DNA from: Flavobacteriales bacterium UBA1694
Lineage (GTDB): Bacteria; Bacteroidota; Bacteroidia; Flavobacteriales; Weeksellaceae
Reading direction: 5' to 3'
Length of the DNA stretch: 6,099 bases
NCBI GenBank assembly: GCA_002319955.1
Contig: DCJS01000047.1
Coordinates: forward strand, 27,588 to 33,686
Part shown: positions 1-6,099 of the stretch, piece after piece
Layout: each line of letters starts with the position of its first letter
Position numbering within the stretch: position 1 is the stretch's first letter
The notes under the pieces: model-generated
The model's input: only the letters and a program-made list of their open reading frames with translations
What the model was told of the DNA's origin: nothing
The model's database searches: none
Program-made: the position numbers and the translations under genes

Positions 1-582
1 AGTATCGCTGGGTTCTATTTATTCGTTTCCGGAATTATTTCTGGGAGTATTGGCAATAGCTCGGTCTACTACCAGATTCCCGCTCGAATTGATAAAAATC
101 CCCTGATTAACTCCCTGCTTGGAAAACGATTTGCCTCAGGACTTTCCAATTACTATCAAAAGAATTGGGCCGGTATAATTTCCAATTTGTGGTTTGGGGT
201 GTTTCTTGGAATTACCGCGCCAATTGGGAAATTCTTAGGACTTGATTTAGATATCCGCCACATCACTTTTGCAGCAGGAAACTTTGCGATAGGGCTCTAT
301 GGCAAAGATTTTATGGTCAGTAATTACACCTTCTGGATTAGTTTTATTACCGTCTTTCTCATTGGATTTTTCAACTTTCTGGTGAGTTTTGGACTCTCCA
401 TGGTTCTTGCGTTTCGTTCAAGAAAGGTCACCTTTGGTGGTGTAAAGCTCATCCTAAGAGAAATTGGCCTCTATTTTATTTCAAATCCGCTTCGCTTTTT
501 TATTCCAATTAGCTCCTTAGAGCTTGATACGAAAGCCAAAGAATTGGTTGAGAAAACCTCTACAAAATCCGAAGAGAAGTAA
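1..582 (+). CDS. Gcr-type 'site-specific recombinase' family membrane protein (SpecificRecomb), C-terminal part
   Basis: The frame is open from the first base, so the gene starts left of the window; 193 residues plus TAA are visible. The protein is hydrophobic, with membrane segments near residues 1-17, 56-80 and a long one at 111-138, joined by short loops. A loop motif DLDIRHITF (residues 82-90) followed by AAGNFAIGLYG, together with the earlier IGNSSVYYQIPARI stretch, resembles the C-terminal region of the Gcr/SpecificRecomb family (Pfam PF10136) as I remember it. The tail after about residue 170 is charged and Lys/Glu-rich, probably cytoplasmic. The family was named after a putative gonococcal recombinase, but nothing visible resembles a tyrosine or serine recombinase active site, and several membrane spans argue for a membrane role of unknown kind. 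Its last 23 bases overlap the 3' end of the convergent DUF721 gene. The family call is fairly good; the function is unknown. Confidence 0.72.
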   Translation, partial: SIAGFYLFVSGIISGSIGNSSVYYQIPARIDKNPLINSLLGKRFASGLSNYYQKNWAGIISNLWFGVFLGITAPIGKFLGLDLDIRHITFAAGNFAIGLYGKDFMVSNYTFWISFITVFLIGFFNFLVSFGLSMVLAFRSRKVTFGGVKLILREIGLYFISNPLRFFIPISSLELDTKAKELVEKTSTKSEEK

Positions 583-853
583 AGTGAGTCGCGCCGAGTT
601 CCTCTTGAAATTTCGTGAGGAAAAAGGTTTTTCGCATGGTGAAATCGTGCTTTAATAACGGCGAAAGGATTTTGATTTCAAGGGTTTTTCCCGAAAGTCT
701 CACCGAGTGAATTTCTGCGTAAAGGGCCTTATCGAGGTAGGACTCTAATAGTAGGCGAACGTGCTCAGCCACCATTTGCTCTTCAAACCCGTGTTTTTTG
801 GCAAACAGAGTCATTAATTCGGAGGCTTTAAATTCACGTTTTTTCTTTCGCAT
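560..853 (-). CDS. DUF721 / DciA-like protein downstream of recF
   Basis: A 97-residue protein with an ATG start (853-851) and TAG stop (562-560). Layout fits the DUF721 domain: a basic N-terminus (MRKKKREFKASEL), helix 10-22, then a KH-like core at about 28-97 with the pattern SVRLSGKTLEIKI (50-62), SPLLKHDF (64-71) and KFQEELG (81-87). Family members such as DciA act as loaders or operators of the replicative DnaB helicase in bacteria lacking DnaC/DnaI; that role is inferred here only from the family. In Bacteroidota short DUF721 proteins commonly follow recF, and here the gene starts 9 bp after the recF stop, so it is almost certainly co-transcribed. Oddity: the Trp and Gly usual in the W-x(4)-G core (from memory of the family) align with Leu36 and Asp41. 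No Shine-Dalgarno sequence precedes the ATG. The 3' end overlaps the convergent membrane-protein gene. Confidence 0.78.
   Translation of the reverse strand: MRKKKREFKASELMTLFAKKHGFEEQMVAEHVRLLLESYLDKALYAEIHSVRLSGKTLEIKILSPLLKHDFTMRKTFFLTKFQEELGATHFTSLRIL
599..622 (+). terminator. Weak candidate terminator hairpin after the Gcr-family gene
   Basis: Arms ttcctc (599-604) and gaggaa (617-622) can pair around a 12-base loop that itself contains the palindrome gaaatttc (607-614). Five T's follow at 628-632, separated from the stem by aaagg. It lies 16 bp after the membrane-protein stop but inside the convergent DUF721 coding sequence, so it may be coincidental; the stem is short and the T-run is not adjacent. 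Confidence 0.22.
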
Positions 854-862
854 GATCGGTTT

Positions 863-1975
863 TTAAAGGCGCCCTTGCGCGCTAATTTCAAAGAGCTTAC
901 TGTCTTCATGAATTCGTCTGACGATAGCCTCGGTTCGAGCCTTATGCGTGTCTGTAATAAACATTTGACCAAACTTCTCTCGGTTTAAAAGCGCGATAAG
1001 ATTGCTTACGCGCTGATCGTCAAGTTTGTCAAAAATATCGTCTAGAAGCAGAATCGGCGTTTTTCCGGTGAGCTCGACAAGGCGTTTTATCTGCGCAAGC
1101 TTCAGGGCAATCAAAAACGATTTTTGTTGGCCTTGAGAGCCCGTTTTTTTCAGGAGCATCGCGTTCATTTCAAGGGTGAGATCGTCCTTGTGAATCCCGC
1201 TTGAAGTGTAGGTAAGTTGGCGGTCCTTACTTAGGTTTGATTCGAGAAGCGTTTGAAGCGTGAAGTCATTGAGCTCCGAGGAGTAGTGAACTGAAATCGC
1301 TTCATTTCCCCCGCATAATATGGCGTAATACTGCTGTATTAGAGGGTTCAAAGACGTTATAAATTGTTTTCGCTTTTCGTAGAGTGAAGTGCCATGGCGC
1401 AGCAGCGGGGCGGTGTATATTTCTAAAGAATCTAAATCGAAACTTCGGTTCTTTTGAAAGTATTTCAAAAGAGCGTTTCGCTGCTTTAGTGTTTTTTGGT
1501 ATTGAATTAGATCAAAGAGGTACTCTGGATCCGTCTGTGAAATCATTTGATCTAAGAACCGGCGTCTACTTTCCCCGGAGTCTGTAATTAAGTTCGAGTC
1601 GTAGGGCGAGATCAGCACGGTGGGTAAAAATCCGATATGGTCCGAAAGGCGCGCGTAGAGTTTATCGTTCTTTTTAAGAAGTTTCTTTCCCTCTAAAGGC
1701 ATTTGCAGTTGCAAAGTGCTTTGTTTTTCATCCTCCTGTTCAACGCTCGCTTTAAGGCTAAAGAACTCCTTACCATTGGCAATGCTTGAGCTGTCCGAAC
1801 TAAGTAAAAAGCTTTTGCCCATTGCGAGGTAATGCAGGGCGTCTAATATATTGGTTTTTCCCGAACCGTTATTGCCGACAAAGCAGTTGATTTGGGGAGA
1901 AAATTCAAAATCCCGCTGAAGGTGATTTTTAAATTGGGTGATATGAAGGTCATGAACAACCAAAGGTGGGCTCAA
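863..1975 (-). CDS. recF: DNA replication and repair protein RecF
   Basis: A 370-residue SMC-like ATPase of the usual RecF length. RecF works with RecO and RecR to load RecA at single-strand gaps and helps stalled forks restart. Visible in order: N-terminal ITQFKNH-type strand (12-18), Walker A GNNGSGKT (34-41), ABC signature GSQGQQKS (279-286), Walker B PILLLDDIFDKLD (307-319) with Asp312/Asp313, D-loop Asp319, and the switch histidine in FITDTH (His344). All ATPase elements are intact. There is no ATG near the N-terminus: the frame opens with TTG at 1975 immediately after an in-frame TAA (1978-1976). A second TTG at 1963 would give MVVHDLHITQFKN, whose spacing to the F-K-N element matches typical RecF N-termini better, so the true start is 1975 or 1963. 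No Shine-Dalgarno is present. It lies 27 bp after the UbiA-like gene and 9 bp before the DUF721 gene, in one probable operon. Confidence 0.96.
   Translation of the reverse strand: MSPPLVVHDLHITQFKNHLQRDFEFSPQINCFVGNNGSGKTNILDALHYLAMGKSFLLSSDSSSIANGKEFFSLKASVEQEDEKQSTLQLQMPLEGKKLLKKNDKLYARLSDHIGFLPTVLISPYDSNLITDSGESRRRFLDQMISQTDPEYLFDLIQYQKTLKQRNALLKYFQKNRSFDLDSLEIYTAPLLRHGTSLYEKRKQFITSLNPLIQQYYAILCGGNEAISVHYSSELNDFTLQTLLESNLSKDRQLTYTSSGIHKDDLTLEMNAMLLKKTGSQGQQKSFLIALKLAQIKRLVELTGKTPILLLDDIFDKLDDQRVSNLIALLNREKFGQMFITDTHKARTEAIVRRIHEDSKLFEISAQGRL
1450..1472. repeat. Perfect 10-bp inverted repeat, 3-bp loop, inside recF
   Basis: Arms tcttttgaaa (1450-1459) and tttcaaaaga (1463-1472) are exact reverse complements around the loop gta. 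The repeat lies within recF codons for ALLKYFQKN. It is A/T-rich, has no T-run beside it and is not repeated elsewhere that I saw, so it is probably a chance product of the coding sequence rather than a functional site. Confidence 0.4.
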
Positions 1976-2002
1976 TTAAAAGGGTTAAGAAAAAATGGAA
2001 GC

Positions 2003-2761
2003 TCAAAAATACTCTAATAATACGAGAAATAAAAACGGAAGACCACAGCATAGCTCAACCCAAAGGGAAAAATAAGCGTCCCGGCGCCTTGAATTTGCGA
2101 AGTAAATTAAAACCCCTGCAACGCTAGAGGAAAGGAACATACAAAGGGCGTAGGGGTAAGCCAAAAAGTGGGAGGCCGTTAAGGAACTTACAAAAAGAAG
2201 AAGGTAAGCAAAAAACTTCGTTCGTCTTACTCCAATAAGTTTTGGGACCGTTAGAACGTGGTCATTGTCAAGGTCTCGAATATCAAACGGAAGTACCAGG
2301 GCAGTGATGTAAAACCAGCTTATAAAAAAAATAGGCCATTGAATTGGCTCTGAGAAGAGCCAAGCATTGACTAAGGCCCAAACTAAACCAACATAAAAAA
2401 TCTTCACTAGCGGCACGCCTCGAATGGCCCTAAGAAGGAAAGTGGAATTGTATAAAAGTCCCATGAGCACGATAACGAGCCATTTAATAAGGCGCAGTTC
2501 ATTATGGTTTATAATGATGAAGGTTGCGGAAACCAGGAAAGTTAGTATATTTAAAATGACAATTTTGCCGATCAATTTTTCTTGCCCCTGGTATTTGGTG
2601 TAGAGGTAGCCACTGAGGTAGGTGATGAAGATAAGTCCCACACTGGCAAGTCGGAACGCGTTTTGCTCTACCATAAAAAAGACGGCAAAAAGCGTCCCCA
2701 TAAGGGACACGAAAATTTGAGAGTCGATTAGGTAGGTTTTAAAGCGGGAGGCTAAGTTCAT
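2003..2761 (-). CDS. UbiA-superfamily-like integral membrane protein, first Asp-rich motif missing
   Basis: A 252-residue, strongly hydrophobic protein with about seven to nine likely membrane segments, ATG start at 2761-2759 and TGA stop. UbiA enzymes transfer prenyl chains to aromatic acceptors and use two Asp-rich, Mg-diphosphate-binding motifs. Only the second is recognisable here: LPFDIRDLDNDH (157-168), with Asp160, Asp163, Asp165 and Asp167, followed by the family-like VPKLIGVRRTK (172-182). Other family marks are LLYNSTFLLR (102-111) and the KIFYVGLVWALV stretch (120-131). Where the first NDxxD-type motif should be, near residues 47-59, the sequence is TYLSGYLYTKYQG, with no Asp. A similar Bacteroidota subfamily keeps this degenerate pattern, so catalysis as a prenyltransferase is doubtful. 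A TTG nine bases upstream (2770) is in frame, but ATG at 2761 is preferred. It is the first gene of the minus-strand cluster with recF, with no obvious functional link. Confidence 0.72.
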   Translation of the reverse strand: MNLASRFKTYLIDSQIFVSLMGTLFAVFFMVEQNAFRLASVGLIFITYLSGYLYTKYQGQEKLIGKIVILNILTFLVSATFIIINHNELRLIKWLVIVLMGLLYNSTFLLRAIRGVPLVKIFYVGLVWALVNAWLFSEPIQWPIFFISWFYITALVLPFDIRDLDNDHVLTVPKLIGVRRTKFFAYLLLFVSSLTASHFLAYPYALCMFLSSSVAGVLIYFANSRRRDAYFSLWVELCCGLPFLFLVLLEYF

Positions 2762-2849
2762 ACAAATCAAAGGTACGATTTTAACTTTTTGCTAAAAAAA
2801 GAATATAAACTAGACACGGTGCGAGGCACAAAACTAAAACAAAATCGAA
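2762..2849. promoter_or_regulatory. Divergent intergenic region between UbiA-like gene and alpha-2-macroglobulin gene
   Basis: These 88 bp must carry the start signals for both divergent genes. The region is A/T-rich, with A-runs at 2794-2800 and around 2836-2844, typical of Bacteroidota leaders that lack a Shine-Dalgarno sequence. A small hairpin gtgc-gag-gcac (2819-2829) lies about 20 bp before the plus-strand ATG; it is too short to interpret. On the plus strand TAACTTTT (2782-2789) is one base off the TAnnTTTG -7 consensus, but no TTG element lies at the right distance upstream. No clear operator palindrome is visible. Confidence 0.5.
2768..2775 (-). promoter_or_regulatory. Candidate Bacteroidota -7 promoter element for the UbiA-like/recF/DUF721 cluster
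   Basis: Read on the minus strand the sequence is TACCTTTG, an exact match to the Bacteroidota sigma-A -7 consensus TAnnTTTG. It ends six bases before the ATG at 2761, so transcription would begin at or within a few bases of the start codon, giving a nearly leaderless message. No TTG -33 element is found about 19-21 bp upstream, only T-rich sequence, which keeps confidence low. Confidence 0.3.
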
Positions 2850-5800
2850 ATGAAACAGGCCATTTTACTGCTATGCGTACTGCTAGTTCTTCCTTTTAGC
2901 CTTCTAAAAGGGCAGTCCTCTTACGATTTACAATGGAAAGCCATTGAGAAAAATAAGGTACAGGGGCTCTATAAAAGCAATTTACCTCTACTTAAAGCCA
3001 TTGAGAAGCGCGCTATGAATGAACAAAACAGCACGGCGTTAATTCGCTCACTTAAGGAGCAGTTTGCTATACTGAATTTGACCTCGGACGATGAATCTAA
3101 CGCCATCGCCTCGGAGTTTTTTGCAAACCTTCAAAGTATTTCCCCAAAACTAACGGGCGAAAGTCGGCTCGTGTTTGAGGTTTTATCTAACGAATTTTTA
3201 TACGACTATTACAAGGCGAACCAATGGAAGATTCGGGCAAGAACCCAGGTTTTAAATTCCGACTATAGTCAGATCGAAACCTGGAGCACACTTGATTTTA
3301 AAACCGAGATACAAAAACAGTTCAGCGTTTTGAATCAAAATGAACTGGCGCTAAAAGCCGTGGATCTTTCCCCCTACCGAGTGCTTTTTGATCAAACGAC
3401 CGATTATACGTACTTTAAAACACTTTGGGTTTACTATAGGATGCAGCAAATAGCCTTTTTACACGATACTGGGCTGTTTACCAAAAATGAATTAGATCAG
3501 AATGCAAAGACCATTCGCGGTATTTTTCAAGATCTCGTGGGTTCAACTAAGGGCGATAGTAAACTCTTTTTGGAGCATCAAAGCCTGGATTTTGAATGCC
3601 AGCAAAGCGCCTGCAAAGATAAGATAGCGGCTCTTGAAGCGCTCTACCATAAGGCCCCTGAAGGCCTAGACTACAGAGTGAAACTCATTGAAGAACTCGT
3701 GAATGAGTACCAAGACAAAGGGGAGCTTATTAAGGCTCTAGATTGGAGCAAAGTCGCCCAGAAAAGCCACGCTGATAACCCGTTTTTAGGGGCCGTTTTA
3801 GTGCAGCAGCGCCGAATTCTTCAGCCTGTGGTACGCCTAAGTTTTCCAGCCCAAATGCAGCCCAATAAGCCAATTCAACTCGTGGCTGAGCATAAAAACG
3901 CCTCAGGATTTCAATTAAAACTCTACGAGGCGAGCGCTGATAAAGCGGGCTTTATGAAAGTGGTGCAGGAATCGTATCAAAAAGAAAATTTCAGTACTTT
4001 AAAAAAGACCCTTGTAAAAGAATTGCAGTTTTCGCTTCCTAAAAAAATGGATTACCAAATGCATAAAACAGCCCTTTCTCTTGAGGCCTTAAAACCGGGT
4101 CTTTACACAGGGGAATACCTCGTGGAGGGAGAGCAAGCCGAGTTGTTTTATTTCGTTGTTTCAAAAGACCGAGTGCTTTTAACTCGAAGCGATCCTAGAG
4201 GCTCCTCACCAGACCTTTACCAAGTCCAAGACCGCGAGTCTGGAAAGGCCGTGGGAAGTGTGAAACTGACTGTTTTCGAATCAGTCCGAGGGAAATCCTT
4301 AAAAACAAAGGAGATTCAAACAAGTGCGAATGGCGAGTTTTCCTTTCCAGTGGATTCCGATACAGACTATTACCGCTATTACCTTATTCAGAGTAGTCAG
4401 GATCAAGGCTTTAATTTACTTAGCCGGTACGGCCGTCAAACGGAGCGCCCTAGCGACGAGCCCAGAGCCCAGAGCGTTTTGAGTACACAGCTCTTTTTGG
4501 ACCGGGGGATTTACCGCCCTGGCCAGGTGGTCTATTTTAAAGCAATTAGCACCCAGTACAGCCAGTTAACGGGCGCGACAAGCGCCGCTGCCGGCCTAAA
4601 GCAACGCATAAATCTAGTGGATTCAAATGGGGAAACAGTGGCGTCAAAAACGCTCGTTAGCAACGATTTTGGAAGTTACCATGGGAGCTTTACTTTGCCA
4701 GTTACCGCCCTTCCAGGTGAGTATTACTTAAGTACGGAGCCCGGCTCTATGGCGCCCGGCTCTTGGGATCTTTACGGGACCGAGACGAGTAAACGATTTC
4801 GGGTAGAGGAGTATAAGCGTCCGAACTTTGAGGTGGTATTTGAGCCGATTCAAGGCGAGTACCGCTATGGCCAAACCGTTACTTTAAAAGCAAAGGCCCA
4901 GTCCTATAGTGGCGTGCCGATGGGCAATGTGAAAGTCGCCTACGAAATTAAGAAAGAGAATATTCGCTGGATGTATTTTCGTTGGTTTCCTCAAACCCCT
5001 TCGAACGAAAACTCAATTCTGGGCCAAGCGCTTACCAATGAAAAAGGGGAGTTTCAAATTGAGATCGCACTTGAAAAAGATCCTAATTTAGAGGGGGTGC
5101 AGGTCGAGCGCTATAGCGTCGTGGCGACGGTAACCGATTTAAATGGTGAGAGCCTATCGAGCGAGAAAGACTTTAAAATCGCCTCGGTTTCCCACTATAT
5201 TGAAGCGAAAGGAAAAGAGGCTTACTTTTCTAATGAGCCCACGCAGATTCAGGTGCAGTTAAAAAACTATAATGACCAGAGCCTCGATAAGCCCTATTTA
5301 GCCAAATTGGACGTTCTTCAAGGTCCAAAGAAACTGTACCGTGAGCAGTATACGCCCTACCTTCAAGACCTGCCACTTCTTAGCGAGTCTGAATTTGCGA
5401 CGAAGTTCCCCTACGACCGCTTTAGCGAGACTACTCTTAAAAACGAAACAAAACCGGTTCGAACCATTTTTGAAGCTAAATCGTTTGATGAGAAAACCCT
5501 TTCGCTCGGAAAATTAGAGCCAGGGAGCTATGAGCTTACGCTTTATAATTTGGAAGGCGCCGATACCATTCGCTCTGTAAGGCGCTTTATGGTCTATAGT
5601 CCAAGTGCATTAAGTGCAAATCAAAAACCTTATTTGGAGGTCTTAGCACAAAAGGATTCTCTTAAAGTAGGGGAAAAGACTGTGGTGTATGCGTTTTCCG
5701 CAATTCCCGGTGCAAGCGCGCGTTTTTATATTCAAAACGGAGACGCTCAAACTAAGGTTAAAGAACTCCCATTTAGAAATGGAGTGGCGGCTCTTGAGCT

Positions 5801-6099
5801 TCAGGCCCCAACGAATCCACGATTAGACCGCCTTTTAGTCCAAGTGCAAGTCTCGAGTTTAGGCGAAGTACAAACAAAGAATTTAAGTTACCAAATTGAG
5901 CAGACCTCCAAGGCTCTAAAGATTGAAACGACCGTCTTTCGAGATAAGTTAGAGCCTGGACAAAAGGAACATTGGCGCCTAAAGATTACTGGGAAGGATG
6001 AGCAGCGCGTGAATGCGGAACTTCTAGCTACCATGTATGATAAGAGTCTCGATCAGTTTGAGTCGAATGTCTTTTATTGGCAACCGGTGGGCCGCACGA
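2850..6099 (+). CDS. Secreted alpha-2-macroglobulin family protein, N-terminal half
   Basis: Begins at ATG 2850 and stays open for 1083 codons to the right edge; the family is usually near 1,800-2,000 residues in Bacteroidota, so about half is seen. Bacterial alpha-2-macroglobulins are periplasmic or envelope proteins thought to trap proteases. Residues 1-21 (MKQAILLLCVLLV...LKG) are a Sec signal peptide with likely cleavage before Gln22; Cys9 is not in a lipobox. Residues 30-310 are a helical domain with the Bacteroidota-type marks YDYYKANQWKI (118-128) and IETW (142-145). From about 325 come beta-sandwich MG-like domains; DRGIYRPGQVVYFKAI (551-566) is the MG2 hallmark, and VEEYKRPNFEV (652-662) opens the next domain. 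EHWRLKITG (1040-1048) and AELLATMYDKSLDQF (1056-1070) mark entry to the bait-region domain. Only Cys250 and Cys255 remain in the mature part. The thioester region lies beyond the window, so whether a CxEQ motif is present is unknown. No Shine-Dalgarno sequence. Confidence 0.9.
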   Translation, partial: MKQAILLLCVLLVLPFSLLKGQSSYDLQWKAIEKNKVQGLYKSNLPLLKAIEKRAMNEQNSTALIRSLKEQFAILNLTSDDESNAIASEFFANLQSISPKLTGESRLVFEVLSNEFLYDYYKANQWKIRARTQVLNSDYSQIETWSTLDFKTEIQKQFSVLNQNELALKAVDLSPYRVLFDQTTDYTYFKTLWVYYRMQQIAFLHDTGLFTKNELDQNAKTIRGIFQDLVGSTKGDSKLFLEHQSLDFECQQSACKDKIAALEALYHKAPEGLDYRVKLIEELVNEYQDKGELIKALDWSKVAQKSHADNPFLGAVLVQQRRILQPVVRLSFPAQMQPNKPIQLVAEHKNASGFQLKLYEASADKAGFMKVVQESYQKENFSTLKKTLVKELQFSLPKKMDYQMHKTALSLEALKPGLYTGEYLVEGEQAELFYFVVSKDRVLLTRSDPRGSSPDLYQVQDRESGKAVGSVKLTVFESVRGKSLKTKEIQTSANGEFSFPVDSDTDYYRYYLIQSSQDQGFNLLSRYGRQTERPSDEPRAQSVLSTQLFLDRGIYRPGQVVYFKAISTQYSQLTGATSAAAGLKQRINLVDSNGETVASKTLVSNDFGSYHGSFTLPVTALPGEYYLSTEPGSMAPGSWDLYGTETSKRFRVEEYKRPNFEVVFEPIQGEYRYGQTVTLKAKAQSYSGVPMGNVKVAYEIKKENIRWMYFRWFPQTPSNENSILGQALTNEKGEFQIEIALEKDPNLEGVQVERYSVVATVTDLNGESLSSEKDFKIASVSHYIEAKGKEAYFSNEPTQIQVQLKNYNDQSLDKPYLAKLDVLQGPKKLYREQYTPYLQDLPLLSESEFATKFPYDRFSETTLKNETKPVRTIFEAKSFDEKTLSLGKLEPGSYELTLYNLEGADTIRSVRRFMVYSPSALSANQKPYLEVLAQKDSLKVGEKTVVYAFSAIPGASARFYIQNGDAQTKVKELPFRNGVAALELQAPTNPRLDRLLVQVQVSSLGEVQTKNLSYQIEQTSKALKIETTVFRDKLEPGQKEHWRLKITGKDEQRVNAELLATMYDKSLDQFESNVFYWQPVGRT

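Noticed and set aside
511..524. Hairpin agctc-ctta-gagct as terminator of the minus-strand cluster
   Set aside because: The stem is only 5 bp, it is within the plus-strand gene, and on the minus strand it is followed by A's rather than T's.
1384..1587. Plus-strand open frame of 67 codons
   Set aside because: It lies wholly inside recF on the other strand, has no recognisable protein features and no start signal; it is a shadow of recF.
2762..2770. TTG at 2770 as start of the UbiA-like protein
   Set aside because: An ATG lies nine bases downstream at 2761, the extra three residues add nothing, and the candidate -7 element overlaps the TTG.
2789..2809. TTGCTA (2789-2794) and TATAAA (2804-2809) as a sigma-70-type promoter for the plus-strand gene
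   Set aside because: The spacer would be only 9 bp, far from 17, and Bacteroidota promoters do not follow that consensus.
1..6099. A novel defence, mobile or RNA-based system
   Set aside because: I looked for repeat arrays, tRNA/rRNA-like folds, transposase or integrase genes, toxin-antitoxin-sized pairs and attachment-site repeats and saw none; every stretch over 100 bp is explained by recognisable housekeeping or envelope genes.

Overview
The window looks like chromosomal DNA of a member of the Bacteroidota. All four complete or long protein families have their closest remembered relatives there: the Bacteroidota form of alpha-2-macroglobulin, a short DUF721 protein directly after recF, a UbiA-like membrane protein with a degenerate first motif, and a Gcr/SpecificRecomb membrane protein. 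Start codons lack Shine-Dalgarno sequences and are preceded by A/T-rich DNA, and one near-promoter sequence fits the Bacteroidota -7 element TAnnTTTG. The base composition is moderate, roughly mid-40s percent GC by eye. Genus or family cannot be resolved from this window.

Layout. Positions 1-582 (+) hold the C-terminal part of a multi-pass membrane protein of the 'site-specific recombinase Gcr' family, cut by the left edge. Converging on it, and overlapping its 3' end by 23 bp, is a three-gene minus-strand cluster read from right to left: a UbiA-superfamily-like membrane protein (2761-2003), recF (1975-863) and a DUF721/DciA-like small protein (853-560). Gaps inside this cluster are 27 and 9 bp, so it is probably one transcript. 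A compact 88-bp divergent intergenic region (2762-2849) separates it from a very long plus-strand gene that begins at 2850 and runs off the right edge. I translated that gene codon by codon: it is open for 1083 codons and encodes the N-terminal half of a secreted alpha-2-macroglobulin-like protein.

Function. recF plus the DUF721 gene form a replication/recombination pair: RecF acts in loading RecA at gaps, and DUF721/DciA proteins act as DnaB-helicase operators in other bacteria. The UbiA-like gene is a membrane protein with no obvious link to that pair and is probably just co-transcribed. The alpha-2-macroglobulin is expected in the periplasm or at the outer membrane, where the family is thought to trap or inhibit proteases, often next to a peptidoglycan synthase (PbpC) that would lie outside this window.

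There is no sign of CRISPR, tRNA, rRNA, IS element, phage or defence system. The region reads as ordinary core-type chromosome. The points worth a second look are the degenerate motifs in the UbiA-like and DUF721 proteins, the non-ATG recF start, the convergent gene overlap, the doubtful 'recombinase' label, and the possible leaderless promoter.
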